DNA of 23,020 bases, from assembly GCA_022614735.1 (NCBI GenBank), contig JAKEHZ010000020.1:1-23020 (forward strand), given 5' to 3'. The translations under genes were made by a program, and so were the position numbers. This DNA is from Acidobacteriota bacterium (GTDB taxonomy: Bacteria; Acidobacteriota; Blastocatellia; RBC074). This document shows, one piece after another, positions 23,020 to 23,020 of this stretch. Each line of letters begins with the position of its first letter. The stretch's first letter is position 1. Under the pieces are notes generated by a model. The model made no database searches. It was not told the DNA's origin and saw only the letters and a list, made by a program, of their open reading frames with translations.

Positions 23020-23020
23020 C

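Overview
The window looks like the replication-origin neighbourhood of a bacterial chromosome, probably from an Acidobacteriota member of the Blastocatellia type. That assignment is an inference from gene content: a DUF6599-like protein, typical acidobacterial protein flavour, a moderate GC content that looks near 50 percent, and many interspersed palindromes. No tRNA, intact rRNA operon, CRISPR array, prophage or transposase was seen.

Layout, left to right. Positions 1-4650 hold the classic origin-linked cluster on the minus strand, in transcription order rpmH, rnpA, yidD, yidC, jag, mnmE: ribosomal protein L34, RNase P protein, membrane-insertion factors, an RNA-binding protein and a tRNA-modification GTPase. 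A sigma70-like promoter lies just upstream of rpmH. After a 54-bp-arm inverted repeat comes a second minus-strand operon, xseA-xseB-ispA (exonuclease VII and a farnesyl diphosphate synthase). Positions 7625-13498 are a plus-strand block: a family 2 glycosyltransferase, pdxJ (vitamin B6), a phosphodiesterase-like protein that appears to have lost its catalytic residues, an alpha/beta hydrolase, a zinc-ribbon/PH-domain membrane protein, and an exported membrane-anchored DUF6599-like protein. Positions 13788-16575 carry dnaN and dnaA on the minus strand, with a convincing oriC between them: DnaA boxes, six TAG trios and an AT-rich stretch. To the right lie an amidase and an S9 peptidase (plus), a concentrative nucleoside transporter (minus) and a glucosamine-6-phosphate deaminase-like gene (plus). 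The window ends in a cluster of REP-like hairpins.

Most genes are housekeeping. What stands out is the intergenic DNA. Several unrelated long palindromes sit almost exactly on stop codons. One (9175-9274) has been read into a downstream gene and supplies its signal peptide. Another (20418-20524) contains the stop codons of two convergent genes. Other points worth a look are an SSB-like C-terminal tip on XseB, a 5S rRNA-like remnant near dnaN, and an origin in which a DnaA-box-like site directly touches the DnaA-trio tract. I did not find a clearly new multi-gene system such as defence, secretion or biosynthesis. All calls come from reading the sequence and from remembered family motifs; no database search was run.
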